A stretch of 64,000 bases of DNA, from contig CAIIXF020000009.1 in the NCBI GenBank assembly GCA_903813345.2, positions 2,232,001-2,296,000 of the forward strand, in the 5' to 3' direction. Source of the DNA: Owenia fusiformis. Its lineage: Eukaryota; Annelida; Polychaeta; Sabellida; Oweniidae. The stretch's first letter is position 1. Every line of letters begins with the position of its first letter. Below, in pieces: positions 10,166-23,600 of the stretch. The notes under the pieces were generated by a model. That model ran no database searches, was not told where the DNA came from, and saw only the letters and a list, made by a program, of their open reading frames with translations. The position numbers were made by a program, and so were the translations under genes.

Positions 10166-13100
10166 AGACTTCTAACATTAATTCTTGATGAATAACAGCT
10201 CTTTTTTATTAGTTTTCTCGCCATCAACTCAATAAAGAATAAAGAAAAAATATCAAAGCTCATCAAGAATGGACAATCTTGTACAGGTGCTCATATTACC
10301 TCAATACCCAGAAAGATAAAACTCATATATTATCCCCAAATCCAGAAATGACCTTTTTATCATATGATGAAACACCAGAATCTGAATGATTGGTTATCCC
10401 TGAGATTGATTCATATGCAGATTATTTAGAAAATTTAGATACTAATTAGTTCAGCAACGATGTGCTTCAACTCCTGGTAGATTACTCGAATAAAAACTGA
10501 AGAATTTGGTTCATAACGGATCACTCAACTGATAAAATGAAACCATAAGATATATGATGAGACTTAGATAGCACTCACTAAAAAGTACAATGATGAGACT
10601 CGTGGGAGACATTCTGCGAAACAGGCGGGTTATAAATAAGGAACTTTGACCATGATTCCATGTTAAAGAAAGTAAATAACATCAGATCTCATTAAGTTGT
10701 CTTTGAGATGAGTTGTTTTATACTCTTAACTAGTACCCTTTGTATTTGTTCGGCTTTGTTTCTTAAAACTAGAGTTCTTGAACTAGCAGAGACAATCAAA
10801 GTTCATCATTGAAATACGGACAATCTTTTATATATGGTCATTTCCTCTGACTTCATCATGTACTTAATGACCCGAAATTAGTTATGTTCCTTCAAGCTTG
10901 TTGGTAGGCTGTGAAAAGATCTGCATGGGGTGGAGCTGCTAAATTGTGATATAGTCTATACTACAAATAGAGGCCTGTTGAAAATTAATCAATCATTTAC
11001 ATTGACTGGATAATAAAATACAATGAAATACAATAAAATACAATGAAATACAATGACTAGGATATATTAAAACATTAAAGGAGAGTGTTATACTCTTTGT
11101 AAAACTCACGAGGAATAAAATCATTCATATTTTGATGTGGTAAATTTTGTTCATTGATTTACGTAACACTAGGTGATTTTGTTTTGGAGGAGGAAAACCA
11201 CACACAACAAGCTGATACCGAAAATGTATACTCACTGATATTAAGTTATATGATTGAATAATAATTTTGATGAATGAAGAGCTTAACTTTATACTTTGAT
11301 TAATCACTCGAAATCTATTTAACAGATTTACCTAAAATTATTTTTGATGATGATCTGAGTCACAAAAGATAATAGTGTTAGTTTGAACCATTTTATGTCA
11401 GTGTTGTCAAATTAATATCTGGATCGCGAAGATGTCATTGCCGCAAAGATAAGATTCTCACAAAAATGATATTACTTTTATAAGGATTTGTAAATTTATT
11501 AATATCTTTTTGTCTTATCTGAGAAAACTGTTAAAGTGTTCTCTCTCAAAAAAGTCCATGTTTCCAGGGTTCTTTCCTTTCTATTTCTAAACATTTTGAA
11601 TATAATTTCAGAATTTTTGGCATTTCTTTTCAATATAGAGTGTCAACTATCATGTCTGTTTACTTCATTCCTTGGTAGTGTCACTCTTTTCCTTTCTATT
11701 TTGCATTTGAAAAACAACTATCGTGATATTTTAGTCAGCATGATGAATTTTACAAAATTAATTCATGCCAATTATTTGCTGATCAACACCCTGTCTTATC
11801 TCTAAGTTAGAGAAACAATTGCATATCACACAAGGTTAATTCCCGAGATTCCCTTGAGGGCATCTTTTTCAGGAAAGGTTAAATATCACGGAAATATCAA
11901 CAAATCATGATCTTTAAATGGGTTTGTCGTTAGTGCCATAAATTGCAGAGAAATATCAGAAGATGATACGTAAGCTTCACCCAGCCTGAGATTTCATTCT
12001 AGGAAATTTCTTAAGTTCGTGAAATTTTAAAAACAGGGAATATTGGAGAAATATAAAGGAATAAAGTAAATAAGCATGTGGGTAATATTAATACTAGAAA
12101 ACAAGATATTGAAAAACCTGTTTCATCTGAATACCATTAAGACCAGCCAAAAGTGTTCAGATTGACAGGTGTTCACACTTGAGTTTTTCACCTGGAATTC
12201 TATCGGGGGTAGAAATGTGTCCAGTATTTTTGTCTGGTACAAATAGAGATACTGGATGCAGATCTCCATTTTTGATCCGTAGAGAGGTAGATGTGATTTT
12301 ACTCGGTAGCCTGTGGTCGTTTTACAGTCCTTACCTAAAAACAGGCTCTATCCCCTGTCTATAGCAGATTAAAAGATGGCACTGATAAAAATTGTGTAGA
12401 TGTTCGGATTTAAGTGAGATTTTCAGAAACACAAGTTTTTCTGTACTTCTTCATATGAAAGTGGAATGGTTGAAAATTCATTGGCTTAAATGAACATAAG
12501 CTACTCAAAATGAAAGACAGGAAATTATGAGTTTCTGAATCAAGTTTAATATACACACAGTCACGGAAGTGAGGTCATATATCCCATATTTCAATTACCC
12601 ACTGAAGGAGGTGTCGAATTGCTTCATAATGAACGGAAACTGTCAAATTTATGATACGTCTCAAATGACTAAAGACTCGGTACCGTGCCAATTGTGATAG
12701 ACTATGACTACTTGCAGACCAAGAAAATCTTAAAAGCTTAGTAGTAGTTAATCCAGTGTATGATAATATACAAATAATTTGTTTTAGGGAATGATGTCAT
12801 ACTTTAAGACACTAATAATTTCTATCACTGAAGTTATCAAAATAACTCTCACCCTTTAACTGCAATAATATGACGTTGTATGTTGGCTTATGTTCCCCAG
12901 TATGTTCTCATGAATTCTCTCAAAAGTGCGGAATCGGTAGGGAATAGAGTGAAAACTAATAAAATCCATACTTCTATTGATATAATGCATGGAATTTATT
13001 CATTTCGATGGAATTTTAGTGAGAGATATGTGCCAGACTTAGCCTAACTGTAGGAGTGTTACATCACGCTTTTCTTAAATTAACTTTCCGGCTATTCTAA

Positions 13101-14465
13101 GATATTAAATAAAGATTTGTAGGTGATCTATCACAATTTGAACACAGAATTCTACTCAGCTTGAGTACAATTAATGAGTTTAACTTGACCATTTCAGTCA
13201 GTTCTAAATGAAGATTATTAATATATCCTAGTTGTTTATTAACGCATTTATTTTAGAGACCCTTTCATCCAATAACTGTTCCACCAATCTCATTTTTCAT
13301 ATGCTCTTTTCCAATGTTTTCCTTGCACTTTAAAAAATGTGGTTAATTGTAGTCATCTTGTGCCGGGTAGAGGGCTCTGTGGGTGGGCAGGCAGGGGTGT
13401 ACCACATAAACTTCGTCATCAAATTCCAAGAAAACTTCAATTTGGATTTTTTAGAGATGTAAAACCAGGCGAGTGTTGAAATCTGACCATGTTTTGGACA
13501 TACTGGGTAAATTACAAGATGGCCATTTGGTATTCAAAGTAAATGTATGATATTAAGCACCTGTAGTATCTTGTGTCTGTCAGATTTGTCAAAAAGCCAT
13601 AATAGTAATGTAAATAAACCCAGTGCCATGAAACGGTCTGCAGGTGGAATGGTCTGTAGGTAAAATGAAATGGTCTGATCACATTTTCGGGGTGTGGACT
13701 AGACTTGTGAGATCCTTACTTTATGGTGATTGGTTGAAGTGATGTATTAATACTTGTGTGCACCACACTTCATCAAATAACCTGTGAGTTAAAATATCAC
13801 AATGATCATGTTTTGTAATGAGAAAATGAGCACGAAGAAGAGGAAAAAGCAAGGATTAAAGTGAATAAGCATGAAATGCATCCTCTAAATTGTATAGAAA
13901 TGTTAAAACATCAAGCACTTCAGTCAAATATTTAAGAAAAAATCGGAAATTATTTCAGAGCAGACGGATTTGAACCAATGGTTTTAATGCTTGTAAAGTA
14001 GGACCTTCATCAGCCAGAAGTGTTTTAAGAGAGAGAATAACAGTACTTCATCCAATGTTTCATTTCTATCAATGCCAGAAACATTCAATCACAGTAAAGT
14101 ACTGTCAGGGACATCTGTAGATTACCATATGTTTTTGTCTTATAAGATAAGAGACTAGAGGTAACGTTGTCTGTCTAGAATTAAAGGGTGCAGGGGGTCA
14201 TAATCAAGAAGGCCTCACTCTTATTTTTGTATTTGGCCCATTGTATTCCATAAATGACACTGGTAAGTGGGCCCCATGCCGAATTATCAATTTTTTAATA
14301 GAATATCCAAAGACATTTTACAGGATTTTATTTTAGGTCATTAGCCTTCAACAAATAATGATGATAGGATTAATGTACATCAGCAGCTGTGAAAGGCAAT
14401 TTGATCTAAACCTTTATATCAAGATTTTATTTATTTATCATAATAATGTCTTTATGCTTTTTCAG
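10166..14465. other. Noncoding DNA upstream of first recognised PDE exon
   Basis: I looked for the missing 5' PDE exons (GAF-A, start of GAF-B) in all frames here and recognised none. There is a short AATACAATGA-type microsatellite near 11027-11054. Otherwise this is AT-rich, probably intronic DNA. Confidence 0.45.
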
Positions 14466-14609
14466 GTTGACAAAGAAACAGATTTCAAGACTAAATGTAT
14501 CATGTGTCTACCAATAAAGAATGCACAGGGTCAAATAATCGGTGTCAGTCAACTCATCAACAAAATAGATGGCTCCACTTTCAACAATAATGACCAGAAT
14601 CTCTTTGAG
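14466..14609 (+). CDS. PDE5: PDE exon 1 of window: GAF-B, middle part
   Basis: 48 codons between TTTTTCAG and GAG|GTATGT, phase 0 at both ends. It starts [10 protein letters not shown] and ends NNNDQNLFE. It contains ILCMPI-like [20 protein letters not shown] and the GAF NKX5FX3D motif, here ending in DQ rather than the usual DE. It needs an upstream exon to complete the GAF fold. Confidence 0.9.
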
Positions 14610-17600
14610 GTATGTCATGGGTCATACATATTTTTATTTTATATTTACTATCTGGAAGGTCTGATTTTTTTGATCTAGATTAGTATGAAAATGACTTCAT
14701 AATTTTTATGAAAAGGTTTTATTCCGAGTCTCCCATGTGAGGAGGAGTTTGACATTTAGATGTACTTCTATGATGAAATTGTTTGTGATAATTGGTTTCC
14801 AAATTGAAAATTGTCTCCTGGGATTCTGTATTTTCCTGTTTTCCTGGAACCTTTTCTGCAGTACTGTTCTGTTTAAAGAAATTTCCGATGGACATTGAAA
14901 GGATGTCAGATGTATAAATGTCACAAAATGCCACTGGATAATATTAAAAATCCCTCTTTTGTAATGTGATTATATTAAAAAAACCTGATTAATTATACCT
15001 GATTAATTCAAAATATCCCTTCATCAGACATTCTTTGCAATAAAATTCATAGAAATGTAGGAAGCTGACATTCTAATAGAGAGATTAACCTAGTATAGCT
15101 CCAACGCCCTGTGACTCCCCCCCCCCCCCACAAAGTGACTACACCATACACCTTCTCACTTAGAGTCTAATAATAATCACTGGCTAGGGAATTGTATAAT
15201 AGAGGGGGGGTTGATTGGGGTTTGGGATTCAGCATCTGTATCAAATAGCAGGTGGGGATATTTTGCACGTTAATCTTGTTAGGTTTTTACCTTATTCCTC
15301 TCAAGCCCCTGATTTGATTACTTGAATGCATTTCCATTTTATATTTTAGGCCTTTGCCATATTCTGTGGTCTTGGCATCAACAACACTCAGATGTATGAA
15401 AAAGCTGTGCGTGCCATGGCAAAGAAACGAATAGCAATTGATGTGATGTCTTACCATGCTATAGCTCCAATTGAAGAAGCCAATAAACTGAAGGTAAGTA
15501 CATGTATTCTGATTCATCGGAACCACTCCCTAAGGCTATTAAAGGCTGTGGAACCTACAGTAGCTAATTGCCAAAAAGTTGCTTAACCTCTTGAATCCCA
15601 GTCTTTAAAATTGGTTGAAACCAGAGAATTTTTTATTTTTGCCACCTTTTGATATTTAACTTCATTCATACTACTTCAGATGCTCAACTTAGTAAAATCA
15701 GACAGTGGAGATCATTTCTACAAACTCTAAAACAAGTTTTGTTAAAATTGGATGAAAATTGTTCAATAAGAGCAATTTTAGTGAAAAATTTTGTGACGGA
15801 TTTGGGTTTCAAGGTCATTTCTGAGGTGATGAGATATCTCGTCACTCCAGGTAATCAAGAGATTAAAAAGGGCAGCTTAATTTCCAAAATACCTAATAGA
15901 TAAATTATTATATACTGTTGGAAAGCTTATATACTCAGGTGTTTAGAACCAGGGCTAATTAAGGCCGGCTTTAGAGTTATTTCTTGGGAAAATAAACCTT
16001 TTGGCCTTCCTGCTACAGGTCTAAAAAGGAAAAATGAAGCCATATCTAAGGTACGGCCAAAATTCAAATGAAGGGTTCATTCAAAATGGGCCTTATTCGG
16101 AAAACAATTTTGGAAAATTGTTCAAATTCCAAAATATTTTTGGACCCTGATCTTGTGCTATAACTCATTCTAAGACTGCAAACAGTTAAGACTTGCTTAA
16201 GAATAAAACAATTACAAAAAAGTATTCAACTTTGATGCTTAAAGAAGATTTAAGGATTTACTTGTCATCTTAAAAGAGGGCTTCATCTACACTGTTTCAA
16301 TATGAGATAACTCCATGATCTAGTCTTACCCAATCAGATAAGGTCACTCAAATCAGTATTTCTCCCTTTTAAAAGCTCTCATGAATTGTTTGTCCTTAGA
16401 GAGTTTAGTTATTCTTACTAAAATACTCAAAGTCTCAGGGTAATCATTATCCTAATACTAAAGGAAATTAGTTACTAAACTAAGAATTTAACTACTTTAA
16501 CCTCAGTCTTATCTTTCCAGAGTGTAATTGAATTCACAAAGTCAATTAAAATATAAAGATCTTTTTGATATGAAGCTTTTATGGCCTTTCTATTAAAAAA
16601 TGTCTACCCTACTATTGTATTATAATCAATTAAAGTCTCCAAATAAAATTTGCTCATCTCAAATATATCCCTCTGATTTTTTCTTCTTTTGTTGATTTTG
16701 CTACATTGCAATGAATTCAAATTACAATAAACTTCATGTTAGTCTACTTAATTCCTTCCTATGGCCACAAATGCCATTATCCATTAAATAAAAAAACGAG
16801 ACTTACAGTGATTTCTATTGCCAGGGTTCTATGTATAGTAAGTATACTTAAGTGTAATTTGTCATCTATAAAACTGATATATGACGGTTTGGAGTAGATA
16901 AAAAGTTTATTAGTATCATGAATCCTTAATCTGATTTCTAAATTTTCAGTTGTAGTTGATAATGCTTTCAAGCTGAGGCTTATATTGCTTATTCATTATT
17001 GAAATCTGACCACCTCGAAGTGCTCTCCTGTGGGAGGTCTGTACTCCCTGGAAGTGCTCTCCTGTGGGAGGTCTGTACTCCCTGGAAGTGCTCTCCTGTG
17101 GGAGGTCTGTACTCCCTGGAAGTGCTCTCCTGTGGAAGGTCTGTACTCCCTGGAAGTGCTCTCCTGTGGGAGGTCTGTACTCCCTGGAAGTGCTCTCCTG
17201 TGGGAGGTCTGTACTCCCTGGAAGTGCTCTCCTGTGGGAGGTCTGTACTCCCTGGAAGTGCTCTCCTGTGGGAGGTCTGTACTCCCTGGAAGTGCTCTCC
17301 TGTGGGAGGTATTTACTCCCTGGAAGTGCTCTCCTGTGGGAGATCTGTACTCCCTGGAAGTGCTCTCCTGTGGGAGATCTGTACTCCCTGGAAGTGCTCT
17401 CCTGTGGGAAGTCTGTACTCCCTGGAAGTGCTCTCCTGTGGGAGGTCTGTACTCCCTGGAAGTGCTCTCCTGTGGGAGGTCTGTACTCCCTGGAAGTGCT
17501 CTCCTGTGGGAGGTCTGTACTCCCTGGAAGTGCTCTCCTGTGGAAGGTCTGTACTCCCTGGAAGTGCTCTCCTGTGGGAGGTCTGTACTCCCTGGAAGTG

Positions 17601-20600
17601 CTCTCCTGTGGGAGATCTGTACTCCCTGGAAGTGCTCTCCTGTGGGAGATCTGTACTCCCTGGAAGTGCTCTCCTGTGGGAAGTCTGTACTCCCTGGAAG
17701 TGCTCTCCTGTGGGAGGTCTGTACTCCCTGGAAGTGCTCTCCTGTGGGAGGTCTGTACTCCCTGGAAGTGCTCTCCTGTGGGAGGTCTGTACTCCCTGGA
17801 AGTGCTCTCCTGTGGAAGGTCTGTACTCCCTGGAAGTGCTCTCCTGTGGGAGGTCTGTACTCCCTGGAAGTGCTCTCCTGTGGAAGGTCTGTACTCCCTG
17901 GAAGTGCTCTCCTGTGGGAGGTATTTACTCCCTGGAAGTGCTCTCCTGTGGGAGGTCTGTACTCCCTGGAAGTGCTCTCCTGTGGGAGATCTGTACTCCC
18001 TGGAAGTGCTCTCCTGTGGGAGATCTGTACTCCCTGGAAGTGCTCTCCTGTGGGAGGTCTGTACTCCCTGGAAGTGCTCTCCTGTGGGAGATCTGTACTC
18101 CCTGGAAGTGCTCTCCTGTGGGAGATCTGTACTCCCTGGAAGTGCTCTCCTGTGGAAGGTCTGTACTCCCTCGAAGTGCTCTCCTGTGGGAGGTCTGTAC
18201 TCCCTGGAAGTGCTCTCCTGTGGGAGGTCTGTACTCCCTGGAAGTGCTCTCCTGTGGGAGGTCTGTACTCCCTGGAAGTGCTCTCCTGTGGGAGGTCTGT
18301 ACTCCCTGGAAGTGCTCTCCTGTGGGAGGTCTGTACTCCCTGGAAGTGCTCTCCTGTGGGATGTCTGTTCTCCCTTAGGAGACAAAACACAGCATTTATA
18401 CATTCAGTTTAGATTAAAAATACTGTAAACATGTAGATCACCTCTAAGGTAAACATTCCCATAATTAAAAGAAGAACATTTTTCCAATCTGCCTACCATT
18501 AACTTAGTATTAGTTTTCATTAAAATACATTTAGAGAAGAACAGTCATAAAGAAAAAACAGTCCCAAATATCCCAAAACATGAACACATACACAGGAACA
18601 ATATCTTGATTTATCATTTAGTGTTTACTGTACCTTAAATAATTCCACCGATTTCCACTTTGAAGTTTTGCATTTTGAAATATTATAGAACAACCAATAT
18701 TTTCCTTGTGGGTAATTATGAAATAGACGATAGAATAATCTTATCTTTCATTTGCTTAGTTTTTTACCTGTCTCATTAAAATAATTAAGCTCTTACGTTA
18801 TTTTTTATCAGCACTTGTGTTCTACTTGGATTAATGCAATTTTTGACAGTTACCATTTCTTATGTGAATAAGTAGAAAACTTAGATTTAAAAATGATGAC
18901 ATGTTCATTCATTGTAGATGTAGTATAAATTATATAGAAACAAGGAAATCAAAAAAAACAATTAATTGTCGCTGGTTTTGAATTATAAAATTGGCTTGAA
19001 TATTTCAATGTTGAATTTGTGGTCTTTCACTCATTTATAGGAAAAAAATGAAAAATAAGTTGATAAATATATAAAATTGAACCTGAAGTAAAAGTAGGTG
19101 TCTCTTATTTCCAATGGATTGAATGGCAATGAAAGGTCAGAGGTCAAGGTCAGGTCAAATTCTTGGTTTCTTGGTCAAATCTCACACTTTGTTTTTCTTC
19201 CAGCTCAAAGGTTTGTAGTCTGAAATTTAAGTTGAGCTTTTAACATACTAATTTATTTGTTTTCAGAAAATGCCAATCCCCTCAGCTCATTACTACAGAC
19301 TGAACGAGTACACATTCAGCGATTTCAACCTCGATGATGACCACACTCTTAAAGCCACTATACGCATGTTCCTAGACCTAGATCTCATTGAAAAATTCCA
19401 CATAAGTTATGATGTGAGTAGAATTTATGTAAGGATTTCTTGAATTCTCCTCAAAAGGATTCCCAGGTAACATTTTTGGGGTAATGATTCTTTATTCAGT
19501 ATTTGTGTGAAATATACACTCTCAAAAATACCTACTGTCAAGCTCTACTCAGAGCAGGGGGGGGAGATCTCCCAAAGTTCAGCCTTCATATTCGATCACG
19601 TGGTACCCATGTGCTAGATCCATATAAGGCTTACATGACCATATAGGAATCCAACTGACCATTGTCCACCATTTTGAATATCATGTGATAGATCCATATA
19701 AGTAGGGGTGGGACGGATAACCGTAATACCGAAAAACCGCGGTTCATAGCCTTCGGATCGGTTTTCAGATCATGGCCCTACTTTCGGATCAGCTTTTCAG
19801 ATCGTTTTCGGATTAATATTTCATTGGTCAAGTATCAATAAAACAGTTAAAAACACTGTTTTACAGCAACATTTTTGATATTCCTAGTCCCTACCTTGTC
19901 TGTCTTGTCTGTTGCTAGCTCACTCGTTTACTAGATTCGTTTCGTATCCGCGTATTCGTATCCCTCGGTAATCAATCATGTGGTCCCTGGTACTATATTC
20001 TTTAGTGTATTCTAAATAATATGTATTGTTCATGAAATACTATAACATAAAATTCCATCTATAAAATATTGTTATAACGTGGCATAATTGATACAAAGAT
20101 TTGCGCAAATTTATATTTGCGCAGGTTCGATATAGGGTATTATTTTGTGCGCACCCACAATACATTCAAATATGGCGTCTGGATCTCAAATTCCCGTTTT
20201 CCCAAAAGAAATGAAGATTATTGCAGCCCCCACAAAGCTAAAATCAGCTGTTTGGACAGTTAAGTCAGAGACATTAAGCAGCTAATCATGTCAATCAATA
20301 CAAATCCTTAAAATGAATGAACCGAACCGAAAAAACCGAACCGACGGCTGATGATCCAAAAAACCGAACCGAACCAAAACGAACCGTCCCATCCCTACAT
20401 ATAAGGCTTGTATGACCATATGGGATAGCTAAGGGGAATCTCTGAATAAGATAGAATATGATAGTATTATGGGAGCTACTCACTTCTTCTGACTCAGAGT
20501 ATGGATACATCAGCTCTGTGTTATGGGATAATTTATCTCCATTTTAAAGGTGACATCTATTTTGTATCGAATCAGTTTCATGAACTTAGTTCAAAGGAAT

Positions 20601-23600
20601 GCCTGTTGTTCTTAAAAACTGTAGACTGTTCGCATTTTCATTATTTCTGTTGTTCACCATTTGTTTGTTGTACATTGGACTTTGGTTACCATAACACCCT
20701 TATCAACACCATTGTTTTCTATTGTTCACCATTGGTATTTCTTTCTTACAGATGATGTGCAGGTGGTTGCTAAGCGTCAAGAAAAACTATCGGCCAGTAT
20801 TGTACCATAATTGGCGGCATGCCTTCAACGTAGCACAGACAATGTATTGTATCATAAAGGTATGTATACATGTCAAATACATTATTGTATGATTACATTG
20901 TACCAGTATATTTTACCATAATTATAAAGGCCTGTATTCAACTCTGTTATTGTACCATTAATGGCCAACATTGTATCATAGATGCTGACATACTTTCAAC
21001 TTAGTATATAATTTCAATAAGAATGGTTGTTCCATTGCAAATATAGAGAAAAACGCGACTGCATCATTCAACCTGTCCAGGGTACTACATTATCTTGTAT
21101 TATCAAGGTATATTTGCAGAATTTACTTGGCAACATTTTATGGATGTTTGGGTGTTGGCATTTTGAAGTCAGCATCTGTATGTAACAAATGGCAGGTAGT
21201 GACATTTTGCATAATACCTTGTTGTTGTATGTTTTCAGCAAGACAACATGAGGTCCTCGCTCACGGACCTTGAGATCCTTGCCCTCTTGGTGGCCTGCCT
21301 TTGCCATGACCTTGACCATAGAGGTACCAACAACCAGTTCCAGATCAAAACCATGTCCCCCCTAGCTCAGTTATACTCTACCTCTGTGATGGAACACCAC
21401 CATTTTGACCAGTGTATCATGATACTCAGTACTAAGGTAAGCCATATTAGGGGGGAAGCACACAGTGGCGAAATTTTTAAGGATTCTAGAGATGTCCATA
21501 AGGGGTAATATATGTTAGGGGTTAATCACATTTGCTGTAATATACTTCAGGGGTAAGGCACATTAGTGGTTATATACTTCAAGGTTTAGATGCATTGTGG
21601 GTAATATACCTGAGGGTTAAACACATTGGGGCTATTATGATTTAGGGGTAGGAACAATATAGGTGTATATATTTATGCGTGAACACAATAGGAGTATTTC
21701 AGTTGTTAGACAAATCCAGGCCTCCTAGACTTTGACTCACGTGGCCTGAAATCTTGGTTATAATTTTTACGTGGTTGGGTCGAGGATAGAGGCTCTGCAA
21801 TAATAAATAAAGCATTATATATTCCTGCTAGTATCTTTCTGAAAAATAATTTAGGACTTGATTCTGTTTTAGGGTACAGAAATATTAAGTAACTTGTCAC
21901 AGGACCAATATGAACATGCCATTAAGATACTAGAAGGTGCAATCCTAGCAACAGATCTAGCGCTTTATTTCAGGTAGGTGCTTAAATACGCAGTAACAAT
22001 TTAGCTTTAAAATATATCATTCAATTAGAAATGAGCTGTTATTAAATTGATGCATGATGCGAGAAATTATTAAGCCTTTTAACCTCTTGACTACCCAGAG
22101 TGACGAGATTTCTCATCACCTCAGAAATAATTTTGAAACCCAGAGTGACGAGATGATCTGTCTGCTCTTATTTGAGCAATTTTCATCCAATTAACATAAA
22201 AATTTACATAAAATAGCTAGAATGGCGAGGAACCATCTTTGCTGTCTCATTTTACTAAAATGAGCATAACCTGTTTTATTTGTATGTAGTAAAATGTTAA
22301 AAGCAAAAACCAAAACTAAAAAATTCTCTAGTTTCAACCGATTTTGGAACCTGGGATTCAAGAGGTTAAAAGATGGAGCTACATATGAATATTTGAGCCT
22401 CGTCATAGGAAAACCGGTCACAAAAATTTAAATTGTGCTACAGAGCCAAAAATGTGCCCAAGATTAAGAGGAAATGTACTAAATTCAAATCAGTCTTTTT
22501 GGTCTATACCTGCAAGAAAAACTTGTTAAGACACAAGCCATGGCTCATTTGAAAGGTCTCTTTGTGGTTTTCAAGAAAAACAAAAAATCAAAACATTGAA
22601 AAAATCTGTGATAAGACTCCTTTTCCCGTGGCCTGGCTCATTTGCTATTTTGTTTTCTAGGTATAGAGGGGAATTCTTCAACATGGTGAACTCTGGCCAG
22701 GCAGATTGGGCGAATGATGAACACAGGGAACTTCTCAGGTAAATATTCTGACTCATATGTCATTTGCTCAGACTGATATGTCGTCTATATATGCTTATTT
22801 TAGAATTTTAATGCAGTCAGGCCTGTAACCTGCTTTTGCCAGGGGGGTTCAATTCTCAAATTGAAAAATAGTGAAAACTGCATGATTTTGAAAGAACTTT
22901 TGGTCAGGGGAGGGACAGATTCTATTGAACCCATTGAATTCCTCTGGCTACTGGCCTGGGAGTGTCTGATATCCTGTCATTTCCTCACAATTTAGGACCC
23001 TTTCCCCTCCATGGCAGTTACGATTTGTGTAATATTATATCACAATATATTACCATACAAGTGGTATTTAATCTAAGTGGTTAATTTGCTGAATGGTCAA
23101 ATTTTATCATTTTCATATTTTTTTTAATTTTCCTAATAACAAGAAACTTCCCATACGATAACATTATGAAGATAATGTTTGCAACATTTAATTTTCCGAA
23201 CCTGGCAAAAACTAGGCAATAGGATAAATTAAATGATTAGGCAAAATTATCACTTATACAGTACATGTATATTATGTTATATCATGTCATTGTAGAAGTA
23301 TGATGATGACAGCCTGTGATGTCTCTGCTATCTCTAAACCATTGGAGGTTTTAGTGTATTATGTTATATCATGTCATTGTAGAAGTATGATGATGACAGC
23401 CTGTGATGTCTCTGCTATATCTAAACCATTGGAGGTATTACTGTATTATGTTATATCATGTCATTGTAGAAGTATGATGATGACAGCCTGTGATGTCTCT
23501 GCTATATCTAAACCATTGGAGGTTTTAGTGTATTATGTTATATCATGTCATTGTAGAAGTATGATGATGACAGCCTGTGATGTCTCTGCTATATCTAAAC

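Noticed and set aside
12179-12364. Possible missing upstream PDE exon (frame MSFSPGILSG...)
   Set aside because: No similarity to GAF sequence and no phase-compatible splice sites leading to 14466.
16946-18428. Five overlapping frames of 450-485 codons on both strands
   Set aside because: All arise from the stop-free 34-bp tandem unit read in different frames. A real gene would not be equally open in several frames on both strands.
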